The notes below the pieces were generated by a model. That model ran no database searches. It worked only from the letters and a program-made list of their open reading frames with translations, and was not told the origin of the DNA. 64,000 nucleotides of DNA from Ustulina deusta. Its lineage: Eukaryota > Ascomycota > Sordariomycetes > Xylariales > Xylariaceae. Below, in pieces: positions 36,061 to 49,603 of this stretch (position 1 is the stretch's first letter; every line of letters begins with the position of its first letter). The stretch is from assembly GCA_023159155.1 (NCBI GenBank), contig JAJNNX010000083.1:1-64000 (forward strand), in the 5' to 3' direction. A program made the position numbers and the translations under genes.

Positions 36061-38873
36061 TGTAGTTGCTCGTTCATGGACCGTCTCTCTCTCTCTCTCC
36101 TTGAGCGCTGATTGGCTGAAATGGGCTGTAGGATACCGAAGAGGGTAATTCTCAGATAGGCAGGCCAAATGCGGTAGGACTAATACACATTTGCAAGCGA
36201 CTGTGTTGGCTGTTGAGTTGGGCCTTGTGGGGTTTTAACTCGACGGGCCGCTTCTTCTTCGAGGATGTGATGATTCATTGTAATAATCTTTGCTGATCCA
36301 AGACACTCCTAACCAATGCCACCATCAACATTCCCCAACTCGTCGTACTAACTCCTGGCAACCCTCAGTTTTGTGGCATATCATCATATCTCGATTTTTC
36401 ATGTGCGTCGATATTCCCTTTCCTCATGCGAGTTTGACTACGAGTTCCTGAGTCACTACCTTGGAAGAAACTACAAGTTTATCGATCAAATAATTAACTC
36501 GTTCAAGAGCACCGGCTTCGACCTCCAATATGCCAAAATTGTTACCATATCCAGACTTCATATGGGACTTGAAAGAAGCACAGCCTATCTATCAATTACC
36601 ACACCTGTCGCTCCGATGAGAATAGTGCCCCGGCCCAACCAACCACACCAACGAAGGGCAGTGCACACATGAGAATAAGGCACCGGGGAAATACCTAAAC
36701 CGCTCACTGTTGTCTTTAAGGCTCGAACTCTCAGGTTGACCAGTCCAGTCCATCTGAGAGTTTTGCGATGTCGTAACTCGATGCAAGGTCAACTAATTGG
36801 AGATACAATTTAGAATTAAACGAAGCCACCTCGTCTTCGGCTCTTCGGCTTATAGTCAGTCAGCAAAGTTTAGATTAGACAAATACCGTATACTATCTGG
36901 TGAATGGCTCTATATTTATTTTCTTTTGAAGTATGCAGGCATACATATCAACCCCGCCGCCCGTTGACATTCGAGAGGACCTGGGATGCCAAGATTGTTG
37001 GAATTTCCCAGCGTAAATACGCTCCCGCGATACGAAATAACGTTGTTGGGCTCTTGTCAAACTGACCCAGTATGCATTCGTGAGGTGGATGGTGTATTCG
37101 AAGTCATCCTACCACTCTAAAATATGTAGAGGCAACATGATAGCTATTTGCTAGCATTTGTGCTGGTAAACTTTTTCAGTCAATCCGACTAAGCATCTAC
37201 GTTGCATAAAATAAGAAAACTGGTCGTAGCCGTTGCAGTAGATGTGTACGCAGTGTGAATCTCACTTCGGTGTTCTTCCGGCCCATGAGATCATACTACA
37301 ACATCTTGGCACACTCGAACCACACTTTAATCCGCATATACGGGTTTAGAAGGTAAATAGGTATAGATGGAGGACGATCAGTTGCTGTCAGATGACGGTA
37401 TAGTGTGGTTGATTTTAAGTTGCCCCGGCGTCGTTCAATGACTCGACAGGAGGTTCATGACTCAAAGAATACAGGGTAGACTTGTTCGATGTCATGAATA
37501 GTCTCTAGCTCCTCCAAGGCACTAAGTCACCTTCGGTTTGTTTCTATATCATTTGTTGGTTACATCTAAGTTACGCGGCCAGCAGACTACCAAGGTGCGC
37601 CAAGTCTTCTGAACAGGAGCTTCCGTGATGCGTCACTATCACCAATCCCTAGAACTACCAAAAAACACCCTTGGGTGGTCTAGTACACATTAGAGCGAGT
37701 CCTAGGCCAACTCGCTATCCCAAAGATTTCTTGGGTCATCCCAATTTTCTCTTTTGAGAAAGGTATTTACAACGTTCATTCCTGTTGATCCACGGGTGTA
37801 TACTTTATGCACATTGGAGCACAACGGGGGTCGACGAAAGCCACCTCTGACACAATTATGGGATGGCGACTCTAAAAAGACGCGCCAATGTCGTCTGCCT
37901 TTTTATACATTAGCATGCAGTCTCGAAGGCGCAATTTCATAACAGTGAATTTCCGTACCTCAGAAATAACCAACCAGGCAGACCCTTGGAGTTATCAAGA
38001 ATCATGCCGTCACTAGACGAACCCAGCTCCTACGGCGGCTAGAGTGACCCCGCGTAACAGATGCAACCCGTAATAACTTTAAAGCTTCTAGTGCATGAAA
38101 TCAGATGACTGGATTCAGTCACTTGTCAACCTAGTTGACGTACCTAGCTGCAGCCTGCACGTTGCACCGCCTCTGATAACGTGCTACCGTACACTACCTG
38201 GCTACAAGGACAGGGGGGTATCAGAGACTCTAGTTTGGGGTGACAAAAACTGATAATTGCCGAAACAAAAGTTATGTTTTCATGATTTCGTTTGCGAAAT
38301 CTTTTCATATTCCGGCAATAAACACCAAGGTCGTCCATCTTCGGTGGCATCATATCAGTAGGGAGTTCCTGTTTGCTAAGAGGCTAGTCAAAAGCACCCC
38401 TCTGCGGAGGTCTTCATAGTCTGATTTACGTAAGACGTAGGGTTTCTCTGCGATACGGCGACTTTGTCCCTTGCATTCACCTGCTTCTGTCTGGAAATAG
38501 AAGTTCTGATGAAGAGAGTAAGAAGGTTGGTTTACATACACGTCACTCTGTACACCTGAGTCGAGGCCATATACGAGGTGATTCTCAAGCACGTTACATC
38601 TAGCACTAGTCATATTGACAAGAGCTAGAACGTGGCACCACAATATAAGCTTTTAGGGAAAGTTGCCTCGTGCAGCCTCAACCCTAACATACCCCTGAGA
38701 CTGGGGGGGAGAGGGGTGTACGAATAAATAAATAAATAAAAATTAACCCTTGAGCTCCGCCAGCCGTTTCTTTTGCGATTGTTGATATCGAGGTTGTCGT
38801 GAACATATATTACAATGGGAAGAAGAAACTGAACTCATCCTATTCCTTGTCTGTCAAGTCACTCCGTCGCCCA
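36061..38873. other. Intergenic 2.8 kb between divergent genes
   Basis: Contains the promoters of the dehydrogenase (leftward) and the proline-rich gene (rightward). The short frames here lack ATG starts or protein character. Simple features are a (TC)n run at 36085-36102, a hairpin around 36727-36765 (AACTCTCAG...CTGAGAGTT), and an AATA repeat at about 38722-38740. Confidence 0.5.
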
Positions 38874-40964
38874 ATGTCTGGCGCACGACTAGGAGGTGAG
38901 CCAGCTACGCAGCGAGAAGGGGATACAGGTGCCTTGCGGTCACAACATGGTATCTATTCGCGCCCTACCGTCCCCAAGGTCAAAGATTTTGGAGATATGG
39001 CCCAGGACGACAGCACGGACACTGAGATCCAGGACCTGATTCAATTCTTTAAGAAGACGCCTCCTCCGCCAACCAATTACATGTCTATACCCGACCATTT
39101 CAGTAGTAGCTCCGAAGACGATAGATGGGACAAATTCAAGAGAAAAGTGTTTCGATACCGCCGCAAAGCCCGAAAGCGGCGACCGCCCGTCATCACGTTG
39201 CCCGATACTGCCGTTTCGGCGAGGACTACCGGGGGGCATCGCTACATCGCCATCTCTATCCCGATGCAATACTCGCCTTTGGCGCCGCTGCCCAGCTCTC
39301 AATATCCCGTTTTCGACTCAATAGAAGCTGCCTTCCAAAGGGAGGTCAACTCCATGTTTGGCATGTGGAAGAAGTCACCTTCTAATCGTTTGGTCACGGT
39401 GCTCAACCCCGTCGCCGAGGACCATGAGTCGATGTCATCTAGTTCGCCGCCGCCGACCGTGTCCGAACGGCCGGAGCAGCCGACTATCCTATCTAGTCCT
39501 TCGAGGAGGGCGAGATCCCATTCCATCCCTCTTTTGCCTAGCCAGGAGCAACGCTATACCCCCCGAAAAGCGAGAGATGTATATAAGAGCAGGTCCGTCG
39601 GTAGCGCTCGCTCAGTCCCCCATCCCTCGGACCCAGCTGCGATAACGCAAAGCAGCGAAAGGAAACATATGTCCTTGCCGATAACAGCTGAGATGACCGT
39701 ACCTAGATCAAGGGGTAAAGATGTGCCCGCTGGAACTGCCTCAAAAGACACAGATGTGGCAGAATCTAGCACTAGTCGTGCCCTAGAAAAGCCAATAATA
39801 ACCTTGACGTTTCCACCACGAAAATCGAGCAGAAGAGGAAAGGGATCGGTGTCAACGCCACGCGCAATGATCGAGAAAGTCATCAGTACTAGTAACGCTT
39901 CTTCTCCAGGTTCCAATGAAAGTAACACGAACAGCACCGGCAACGGTAGTGGTATGAGCAGTGGAGATCGGCCACGCCACTCCTTCGCCGCAAGTATAGA
40001 CACCACAGGCTCCTCGCCGCAACTTCTCAAGGCGCAAACCGCCACGGCATACCAATCAGTGCCCATTGTAGTCACGCAATCAGGCGTTGCCGACCCCGAA
40101 TCGCCTCTGGATCTCAACTCTCCCGAAGCCCCGGCGGGGAAAGAGGGAAACGACCCCTCGGCCCAGGCGCCGCCCGCAGGACCGCCACCACCAATATCGG
40201 TTCCTGGCGTGGAGCAGAGACCCCAGCGTAGAAAGCAGAGAGTGCGCGAGAGGAGACAGCGAGACACAGAGAGGCCGAGGGCTCAGATGGAGCACAAGGG
40301 GAAGGGGAAGGAACCCGTATCGCAACCATTTACACCCGACATGCCGGCATCTCTTCCGAAAAGGCCACCAGACACTACTCCGGGCCACTCTCATCATCAC
40401 GAGCGAGAAGACACCAGATCCGCCCCCACATCCTCTTCCCCGGCCACATCTTCATCTTCCACGCCCAGGCGCGGTTTTCCCAGCGCCCCGTCGTTCACCC
40501 GTCGGAAAGGGGGGCGAGGGGAGCGCGAGGCACGGTATATCGCAAAGGCGCTGGCGGAAGAAAGGGAGACGCTCGAGAGCCTGCCGCGCGAGGAGTTGAT
40601 ACAGCGATACGAGGCGCTGCGGGAGCAGCGACTCTACGAGAGGGAGAAGCGGCTGCGCAAGCTCGAGCGCAGTCGTGACACGTGGATTCGCGCCGTACCG
40701 ATGCTGCTTCAGGATTTGAATGGGCTATTGCGCGAGCAGCGTCGGATCCTCGAGGGCGCGAGGTTGACGTATGCGTTCCCTACACCAGCGGGCTCGCCGG
40801 AACAGCAGCGTCAACAGCAGCGCCGCCGACGGTCTCGCTCAGTCGAAGTCTCGTCCAGCTCCTTATCAGGTGTCGATCCACTTGGGACTCGGCGATCTCA
40901 GAGTCTCCACGGCAGCAGTGAATCTCGCCCGGGTCATAGGTCGTCAGGGTTGCGCTCTGGCTGA
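38874..40964 (+). CDS. Proline/serine-rich coiled-coil protein of unknown function, about 696 aa
   Basis: The frame is open from 38799, but the first ATG is 38874 (MSGARLGGEPATQ). The product is mostly low-complexity, rich in Ser, Pro and Arg. Folded-looking parts are an N-terminal block containing PPPPTNYMSIPD (about 63-74) and a strongly basic segment (KFKRKVFRYRRKARKRR, about 87-103), possibly a nuclear signal. The C-terminal stretch from about 544 to 626 is charged and helical (REARYIAKALAEERETLE, then REELIQRYEALREQR), predicted to form a coiled coil. Tandem Ser/Arg blocks (RRRRSRS) end the protein. No enzyme motif is visible. It looks like a fungus-specific, largely disordered, possibly scaffold or nuclear protein. 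A 5' intron removing the apparent N-terminus is possible. Confidence 0.7.
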   Translation: MSGARLGGEPATQREGDTGALRSQHGIYSRPTVPKVKDFGDMAQDDSTDTEIQDLIQFFKKTPPPPTNYMSIPDHFSSSSEDDRWDKFKRKVFRYRRKARKRRPPVITLPDTAVSARTTGGHRYIAISIPMQYSPLAPLPSSQYPVFDSIEAAFQREVNSMFGMWKKSPSNRLVTVLNPVAEDHESMSSSSPPPTVSERPEQPTILSSPSRRARSHSIPLLPSQEQRYTPRKARDVYKSRSVGSARSVPHPSDPAAITQSSERKHMSLPITAEMTVPRSRGKDVPAGTASKDTDVAESSTSRALEKPIITLTFPPRKSSRRGKGSVSTPRAMIEKVISTSNASSPGSNESNTNSTGNGSGMSSGDRPRHSFAASIDTTGSSPQLLKAQTATAYQSVPIVVTQSGVADPESPLDLNSPEAPAGKEGNDPSAQAPPAGPPPPISVPGVEQRPQRRKQRVRERRQRDTERPRAQMEHKGKGKEPVSQPFTPDMPASLPKRPPDTTPGHSHHHEREDTRSAPTSSSPATSSSSTPRRGFPSAPSFTRRKGGRGEREARYIAKALAEERETLESLPREELIQRYEALREQRLYEREKRLRKLERSRDTWIRAVPMLLQDLNGLLREQRRILEGARLTYAFPTPAGSPEQQRQQQRRRRSRSVEVSSSSLSGVDPLGTRRSQSLHGSSESRPGHRSSGLRSG

Positions 40965-41936
40965 AGACGCACTCCTATCCATTTCGTCCCCCATACCCTC
41001 TTTAATCTCTAACATTAACAATTTGCGATGTGGTCCGTACCACTACGAATAGCAACTCGTGTATATATCAAAAGGAGGATTTCACCAACTCTCCCACTAA
41101 GGTCGTGGTGTACAAGAGCAGTCCCTGAGTTTCCGGATACGGTACCAACATGTAGATAATGAATGGCCCCCAATAATGACGGTATGTAATCCAATATTGC
41201 AAGATACCTTAATTTGGTTGTTGTCATGTGTGATAAATAAGGTCAGCGCCGTGCTCTGCCTATCACAGACCGGCTCCTTTGAGTATGTGGGAAATACATT
41301 CAGAGAGTGTGACTTGACAATAGGGTAGTCGATAGACATAAAGCTCATACGGGATGAGGTGAATGAAGGGCCAGCCAAGCAATAGTAGACTTAGGTAGAT
41401 AGGCGAGTAGCATGATGGGACCCTTGAGCTTGGCATGACTACAAGCAAACATTCTGTCATATTATCAATGCTGATTTACAGGCCGTCTCTTCGATTGCGT
41501 ATTCACGGCTGCTTCTGCTGAACTCTTCACTTCCAGTTTATGATGTCTCGAAAGAAAGCGGTCAACTTACCCTGGCAGCCGTTTTACTCATCGGTGGCGA
41601 AAAGGTCTACTCTGCGCCACCGGATATTATTCCTGAAGATGGCTGCCTCGTGCCTTGGTGGACAGGTACACGAGCCTCTACCGATGTAGCTATCTATGTA
41701 CCTATTGCTTATTCGGCATACCATCGCTCGAACGTCGAAACGTAACTGGAATGTCGGAACTCCGCAAGTCTAGATGCAGGCCATCGCGAAACATGTATAG
41801 CCACTCACAGCCATCATATACCTATCTTTTTACACATCCCTTAAACGCCGTAGAACTATATCGCGTCTTCGCGCCGTCATCCGATTACTTCTGTAGTCGT
41901 CTATATCTACGAGAAAAGAACCACTGAATAAAAACA
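40965..41936. other. Convergent intergenic region, about 1 kb
   Basis: Lies between the stop of the proline-rich gene and the stop of SEN1. No frame with support; it probably holds both 3' untranslated regions. Confidence 0.5.
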
Positions 41937-44900
41937 TTAACGAGGCTTATTCGGTTTTCTCTTGATGAAGGGGTCGGGGGGATTATTCTTCCTAGGTACC
42001 ATAGGCTTAGGCGGTCGAGAAATTGAATGTCCCTGGTGCTTATCGTTAGCTTGGTATTCGCCGTATTAAGATGATTACAAACCTTGGGTGCATTAGGCGG
42101 CGCCGACGGCGCTTTGCCCACAGTCGAAGAGGGATTGGGTGGTATTCCAAGGACAGCCATAGCTGCCGGGTCCTGCGGTCGTGGCCTTGCACGAGGACCA
42201 GCGGGGGGCATCTTGCCAACTCCCTCCTTTGCAACCTGAGGATGTTCGGATTAGGCATAGATTATAAGTGATCGACACATCATTGGCTTACTCTCTTGGA
42301 TGATTTCCCTGCGTCGGGATCTTCTCTGTGTCGCTTAAGGCCGGATTCGTGAATGACAGGACGTTCTGATGTCGATCTTGGAACGAGGGCTGGCTCGCCG
42401 CGTTCATTGAGGCCACCAAAGCCTGAAGTCGTGGGATTTATACCGCGATTCCGCTCAATTAGTGTATAGGTTTCTGGTAGCTGGGGCGTTTTGAATCTGT
42501 TGGGTATTACTGGCTTCATGGGAGGCGCGTCTTCCATTATCACATCCTCAACGTCATGCCTACTAGGAAGGAAAGAGGATAAACCTTCGTGCGGCTCTAT
42601 CGTGGCACTAAGATCTTGCGTGTTCCGGGGTAGAGGTAATGACGGTGATGATGATGATGATGATGATGGTGGTAATATAGATAGCGGTACCGGGAGGCTG
42701 GCATTCGGAGGTAATTTAGCACTGGGCTTCTTCAGCATACCCAGAACATTTCCGGCGCTGTAGCGATTTCTAGTCTTAGAGTCCTCAATCAACTTGTTCC
42801 AGAACTCCCCCTGCACGAGGGCTCGGGAATCACCCAGGATCCAAAGCGACGACTTCGCACGTGTTAAGCCGACATTCATACGCCTAATATCCGTCATAAA
42901 ACCAATGCCACCAGTGGGGCTGGCACGAACGCAAGAAAAGATAATGATCTCGCATTCCCGACCCTGAAATGCATCAGTAGTGTTAAACTCGATATACTCG
43001 GTAATTTTATCTCCATATCGGCGAGTAAATCTATCACGAAGCTCATAAAGCTGCGCTTTATATGGTGTGATAATACCGATCTTGCCCTTAAGATCCACCT
43101 GCGGGTAATCAAGGGTGAATCTTTCATAAAGTTGCATTGCAACTTTCAGCTCTTCCAAATTAATTAGTGACCGACCGCGGTGGCCTTTCTCCTGAATACC
43201 CTTGACGTCAAAGAAGCGATAGGGACCGAGGAGTTCGCTTTGATGCCACGGTTGGTGACGGAGCCTAGCCATATCGTCACCATCTACAAGCCGCCGTTCG
43301 TAGAATTCCTGGCTTGGGAATAAGCTAATCTCTGGGTGCATACGATATTGAGTATCAAGGAGGTGAACGTCATCAGGGAAGTTTCGCTGCATCCGAACAA
43401 AAAGACTCTGGTCGTAGCCGTAACGAGCCGCAGATTGCGAAAGCACAGTAGGTGGCAGTTGTTTCGGATCTCCAACTAGAATGCACTTTGAACACCCGTA
43501 CTTCAACGGAATCAGCGCACTAAGCTCAACGCACTGGGCTGCCTCGTCGATAATGACAGTTTCGAATTCCACGGCTAGATTCTTGAACATCTCATGACCA
43601 CTACCGCTAAGGGTAGCGCATAGAACCTGAGCGGAGTCGAGGATCTCCTGTTGTATTTGCCGACGGCGAATTTCATTCTCTCGGGCAGCGGTGTTCCCGC
43701 TATCTTTGTCAGCATCGATCTTTGCGCCGATCTGAGCCTGGCGCCGTTTGTATTCGTCGAATTTCCGTTGTAACCTGTTGGCTTCCACGCGATCCCCCCT
43801 TTCTCGTGCTGAGTCGAGCTGAGGATGGAGGTCAGCGAGCTCCTTCTTGATTTGGCCAGCTTCTTGATGCATCAGTTCTCTTGAGCTAGGACCGCTATTC
43901 TCTTTCTGGGTCCCGTCGACGCGTGCTTTAACCAATTCATCCAAGGTAACATCCCGAACTGCTGCATTTATAGCATCACTACGGCCAAGTCGCAGAACGT
44001 TAATCTTGTGGAAAGTTCCATTCATAGACTTCACACCCGCTTTCAGACGTAGGACCAGCTCATCAACGGCCGCATTACTGGGTGCGCACACCAAAAGCTT
44101 CTTGGTGATTCCCTTGTTACCTGCAGGAGCTAGGCCATCGGGTCGCTTAATTGCAGTGCCCATCGAAGGAGTAGATTGGGTTCCGGCTAGCAATGCACCA
44201 ACCATGGCAACAATAGTTTTTGTTTTCCCGGTTCCGGGGGGTCTAGTTCATGTTAGATAACAGCAGAGGCTTTAGGTAAAAATACACATACCCTTGGACA
44301 AGAGTGAAGGCATCATTCTCCTTTGCATGCAAAATCGCCTTGGCCTGACCTTGATTCAAGTGGTAATTCTTCATCGCTTTCTCTACAGCTTCCTCACTGA
44401 AGGAGAGCATTGGAGATGGCTTCGCCTCCAGGATCTCAGGTGCTAAATCATAGTATTGCAAACTCTCCAAAGACGCGTACTCGCGCTCAATTGTTGTCAT
44501 ATTAGTAATCTTGATCGCGTAGAACTCCGACTGAGGCATCAGGGTCGATAGCATGGGCCCAGCACGGCTGCTCAGGCGATATTGAACCTCAAGACTGCCG
44601 TTCTTGAATTGAATCCGCCAGATCCGAGCAAGGCAATGCACCTCGTCTTTTGCCTCTAAAGGATTGGGCGCATGGGAGAACAGAACAATATCACCTTCTG
44701 AGAGGAATCTATCCTTATTATTTGTAATAGGCATGGCTGTGCTCACCTCGATGAACTTGTCAACATTCATCCGATTCACGACTTTAGTTTCAAATGGCTT
44801 CGAGGTTGCCTCGTCCTTGGCTGTTACGAATGACCGCCATGCTTCATTGATCAGTAATGGAAGAAACGTTTGTTTATACTGCTGCGGGTCGTTGTACGAC

Positions 44901-47900
44901 TCGGCTACTCGAGAGCATGTTATTCCGTTAGGGGGGTCGCTTCCTTCATGGAAGATATCCCACTCGAGGATAGCTTGGTGCAATACATCCATGGGAGGAA
45001 TGAGCCGAGCTCGCATGTCCTTTGCGGATCGTTGCAACTTCATCTTCTTTACCGGACCCCGAGGGTTCAGCTTCATTGACTGAATGCGATTCTGTGCATC
45101 GCCATTATTCTTGCGAGCAGTTCCTGTGCGCTTCAGAAACTCGGCATCGTCTTCCGAATCAGCCTCATCTTCAGAAGATGAGTTCACCATAATTTCACTC
45201 TTTTGGGCTGGGGCATAGTCTTTGCCTTGAACGCCTGAAAGCCCCTGAAGACCAGAGCCTTCGCCAGCAACAGTTTGCTTTGGGGCCCGAAGAGCTTTGG
45301 CTCTGGCAATGGCCTCAGCGTCGCGTTTGCGCCTTTCTTCGGCTTCTTTAGCCCGTCTCTCTCTAATCGATGGTATAGAAGCAACAGCAGGGGCCTTAGG
45401 CAGACTTTTCGGAAGACTCTTCGGAAGACTTTTTTGTGCGCTCTTTGGGACAGCCTGCCGAGCCTTCATCTGTTCAAGAATAGACCGGTTTTTGTCAGAA
45501 GACGACGCCTTCAACAACTCACTCACGTCATCCTTACTCGACTTGAGAATTGATTTCGCTGAAGCGCTTGAAATTTCACTGGCTGTCTTAGACCATGCGT
45601 CGAGCTTAGTTTGCTTTTTAGGTCCTTCAACCATCTTCACAGAGAGAATTTCGACCTCATCTTTGACATCCTCTTCGCCGAGAGCTTTGATCAACTCAGC
45701 ACGCTGTCCATCATTCATATTCGTCATCGTTTTGTAGCGGTTATTTTCGGCCTTAATACAGGTATCCTTGATAAACGCCAATGGCGCCCTAGGTACTTCC
45801 ATGCCGAATTCACGGAGCCGTTTGAGAAGCTTGCCTAAAACATTGACGATAACGCCAACAAGATAATAGTCCTTAAGCCGAAGCATCTTGCAGAGACCCA
45901 TACAGTGAATACGTGGCTTCTCTAGGATGTTTCTCATCGATTTGCTCGAAGCATCGCCGCCGATATTTGAAGGAGCATGAGAGGACCTAGAACTCAATGC
46001 TGAGGCCAAGAGCCCGTCTTGAGCGAGCAGGGCCTCTGCATGCTCCATGACTGCACGGCAGAAATTCTTCATCGTTTCCATGTCCACCTTTCGGCTCCAT
46101 GCATCTGTCTGAAACAAGGCATTCTCCAGGAATATCCACTGAGAACTCCACCAATTTCCGAGCACATCTTGTTCGGCTATTGTTAAGTCCCTGGACCTTA
46201 GGATTCCTGAGGTTGGGCTGCAAAGACTGTCGAGAATCTCCCTTGAATAATGAAGTATGTTGCTTTGCGGGGACCAGAGCGACTTTTTTAATGTAATATC
46301 ACTCACAACTTTGGTGTACGCCGATAATATGGGGACAAAGTGCATCCTAAGAAGCTTAAGAATTACATCTGAACGTTCGTCTTCACCTGTGATCGCCCTG
46401 ATGAAGGATGCCCCAGCCTGCTTGACAGGCTCCTCGCCATGTACGAATGTCGCAACGATGGGGTACATAGTCGTAGGTTCCAAACATAGCTGTCCTATAG
46501 CAGTTTGGTCGAAGCCTTCCAGGCGACCCACTACGCGTTCAATGACCTCTGCAGTCTTCTGGAATTCCGAGTTGAAGTCTGTTTTGATATGTGACAACTT
46601 CGTGTTTTTTGGAGGACGAAAAATCTCCACAGTAATTAGTGGTGCGAAAGCCAATAACATTGCCTTAGCAAGCTCATAGGCTCCTGGCTGGAAGATCTCT
46701 AAGAAGGCCTCCCATAGACCAGCAGAGTCCCGCTTCACCTCCCGCTGGACATGACTTTCGTTCTCCTGGAGAGCATTAAACTCCTCGGCTGTGATCCTCG
46801 AATCAAGTGCCAGAGCAGACCCGATCACAGCTAACGCTGCCTTAGACATCGAAGCCTGCTGCAAATTCGAAGCCGGGAGCTCTGCAAGCCGAACGATGAG
46901 ATCCTTAGACTTCAGGGTGAGGTTTAGTAGCGCATTGGTATGAATCGTGGATGAACCCGCATGAAGCCTATACTTGGGAGATACAAATCCCGCCAGTGAC
47001 GAGGAAAGCGCTTCTGTCGCACCACGATAGCATGCAAATTTGCCTTCTTCGGACATGCTTGGATCTTTGGCGAAATCGCCAAGAAGATGATGGACCAACT
47101 TGTCGCAAACATCCGTCTTCTGATTTGGAGAGATCGAGTTTATCAATGGTTTTACCCAAGAGATAGCGGCAGGTCCGTCAGGGGTCATATCGTGCTCACC
47201 AGACTGCAAGAGCAACGGTCGAAAGGCAGGACTTCTGATAATCTGCTCGAGAATAGAAGGCGGTGACCATTGGCTATATGCATCCCAAAAAGCTTTCGGA
47301 GACTTGTGTATGAGACCGCAGAACGCCTTAAGCACGGCCCTCAAAACGGCGGCAGATTGGAGCTGCGGCATCTGGGATATCATTAACTCATAGATACTTG
47401 GCTGCACAGTCATCCCTCGCAAACATTCCATGACGATATTCTCCTCCAGAGCGTCGAGAATGTATAGGAACCCTTCCCAGGTGCGCTGGAGGGTGCTGTC
47501 GTCAGTGCTTTTGCTGTTGGCCTTGAGAATGGCGTCTGTGAGGCTGTCGTTTATAGCCCAATCAAAATCCGACTTGGTGACTAATGGCTTCCGTTCAAAG
47601 GTTTGGACCGCGAAGTCTCTGCGGGTCTGATCCTCATCGAAGAGGAAATGGGTCGTGGTGGGGAGGACCTCGTACAACTTTAGCGGTTTCCGCTTCTGAA
47701 TCGTCGTGAAAACGAAATTAAAGTGTGTACGGTTTCCCGGCGAGCTCAGATATGCTATGCAGCACAGTGACTCGTAGATGGAAACCAAGAGGTCGGCCTG
47801 CCCTTCTTTGATGAAGGTGCTTTGGGTCACAATACTGTCGCGTGCGAGTATGAATTTTTCGGCAGCTGCGAGGCCGTGGGTGATTCGGTCGAAATCGAAT

Positions 47901-48349
47901 TGGTTCAGGCGGTTCCTCATCTCCTCTATCACGGAGTCCTCGTAGATCCTAGGCGTTTAGTTAGCATGGCATAACAGCATAGCCAGGGCAGTTCCGGCTC
48001 ACGGGGTTATGTCCTTGAGAAAGGCGGCGCGACCCTTGTGCCAGTTGCGCACACAGCTCGCACATGTCGTGAGAAAGGCGCTGCATCGAGAATCGAATTC
48101 AGTACGGTGGGGACCAGCAGCTTCTTCAGAAAGACCCAGAATCAATGAACAGCTATACATCAAATCCAGTCTCCCCTGGCCAGCTTCAATCCTCTGCTGC
48201 TTCTCGTCGGGGCTGATGTTGGAGACGGCATCGGGATCCTCGTAGTCATCATCGTCGGCCGAAATTCTTGGGCAGAAGAGGTGGAGATCGGACGGGATAT
48301 CTCGCAGATTCCCAAAGCCTGCATCTAGCACGTTGTGTACACCAGCCAT
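41937..48349 (-). CDS. SEN1: Sen1-type superfamily 1 RNA/DNA helicase, 2067 aa
   Basis: Five exons on the minus strand: 48349-48003, 47948-44292, 44242-42292, 42235-42083 and 42032-41937. All introns are 49-56 bp with GT...AG ends, and the phases join without a break. Sen1 unwinds RNA:DNA hybrids and releases RNA polymerase II at non-coding and snoRNA genes; it is the fungal counterpart of senataxin. Residues 1-900 form the helical Sen1 N-terminal domain. The helicase core has NQGQAKAI (1314), Walker A GPPGTGKT (1335-1342), DEAAQ (1567), GDPKQLPP (1592), QYRMHPE (1633), DAFQGRE (1758) and GLTRAKSSLWILGD (1793). A coiled-coil insertion (about 1447-1542) corresponds to the 'prong/stalk' of the family. 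The C-terminus is disordered and basic, ending KRKPNKPR. All catalytic motifs are intact. Confidence 0.95.
42645..42672 (+). repeat. GAT trinucleotide repeat inside SEN1
   Basis: Six to seven GAT units that read as a serine run on the minus strand, in the disordered C-terminal region of the helicase. Length changes here would be tolerated in frame. Confidence 0.85.
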
Positions 48350-49603
48350 CGTGTCTCTGCATGGGCATGTCGGTAGGTGGATGAGGGAGGGATGCAGAAG
48401 GTAGAGGGCTCAATATGATCAAGCTTCGGCGACCAACTGGCCCTCCTCGGTATGGCGTCGCCTGTGGGCAAGCAAGATCCGGTTGCGAAACGATGGAAGG
48501 GAGGAAGTAATTGTCGTAGTCGAGGTTCGTCGAATCAAAGATTGAGGTAGAGGTAGGGATTTGATCAGAGATGGGAATCTAAGATGGAAGAGAAGTCAGC
48601 GTCAGGGCTCGAAACTTGAAGGGAGAAGAAGGCCAGGAAATGCCGGGGAAGGTCCGAACGCTGCATTATGAGTGCGACTGACACGCGAGGGGCCTAGGGA
48701 CGCAGAGGTCTCCCTGCTCTTTCAACCATGACCAGGTGACGACAAACCTACAGGATTGAAGCGGAGCAACGAAAGAAAACTGCTGCAGCCAGGTAATATT
48801 AAAGCCATACAAATAAAGGGTGCCTATATTATTTCCATCTCACACCTGTTGCGAGATTTTTACAAACGAAGATGGAGATCGGCGTGGCATCTCTTTGCGA
48901 AGTGGATGATAAGATGTGTGGAATTGGTGTTGTTTAATGGAACTAGAATTGGCGACGGCGTCCCAGCGACAAGTCTTCCTGGTGACATAAACCCACCTCA
49001 AAGCGCGTGCAGCTGTTGGGCTGATCTTGCCAACTGCCCCTCACCAGACCACATTTGCCACTGTATACATACCTAGTGTACCTACCTGTACATAAGGTAC
49101 CCATGGAGCTACAGCCAGCACCTGCCATGTGTAGGAGGTATGTATGTACTTAAATCTTACAAAAAGTGCCTACATATACACACTACCTGGCTGGCAGCTA
49201 CGCAACTTTTGGAAACATATCTCCGGACTACACTGTGCCTCTCCAAGAATAAGTCGGGTAGGCGTATTCCATTAGGTGGGCACCTCATGCGGAAGCTCGC
49301 CCAATCTAGACTAGCAAGAGACGACTTGGCCCTCTTAATTAAGCTCCTGTGTACCTTAAGCTAAGCTAGGTAAATTGTCCATTTTCCTGCCTGACCGATT
49401 GATTCCTGCAAATAGCACTCGAAACCTGATAGATACCTAATCATGTCCCATTACCTGTTCAAGCACTTCTTTCGCCTATACATCACGCTGTAGGTAAGCA
49501 GATTGGAAGCAAGGTCCCATCAAACTCGCTCGGTGCTCCCCCGATCGCACCACAATCCAGAGCCTTGTCGAAATTGTGTGCCATTACCTCGGCATACTAG
49601 ACT
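48350..49603. other. Intergenic, SEN1 promoter side
   Basis: 1.25 kb between the start of SEN1 and the stop of the glycosylase gene. The first few hundred bases should carry the SEN1 promoter. Palindromic ACCTA/TAGGT motifs lie at 49070-49100. No supported gene. Confidence 0.5.

Noticed and set aside
36061..36168. N-terminal extension of the dehydrogenase
   Set aside because: It starts with TTG and adds residues before the family's normal beginning at MSKPWIF.
36373..36672. 99-codon frame upstream of the proline-rich gene
   Set aside because: It begins with GTG and shows no recognisable domain; no support beyond length.
38799..38873. Start of the proline-rich protein at 38799
   Set aside because: That codon is GTG; the first in-frame ATG is 38874.
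41885..42211. Separate small gene downstream of SEN1
   Set aside because: Its first part is SEN1 exon 4; the rest runs through an intron, and exon 5 uses another frame.
44243..47932. Separate 1229-codon gene within the SEN1 locus
   Set aside because: It begins with GTG and ends inside an intron; splice sites join it in frame to the exons on both sides.
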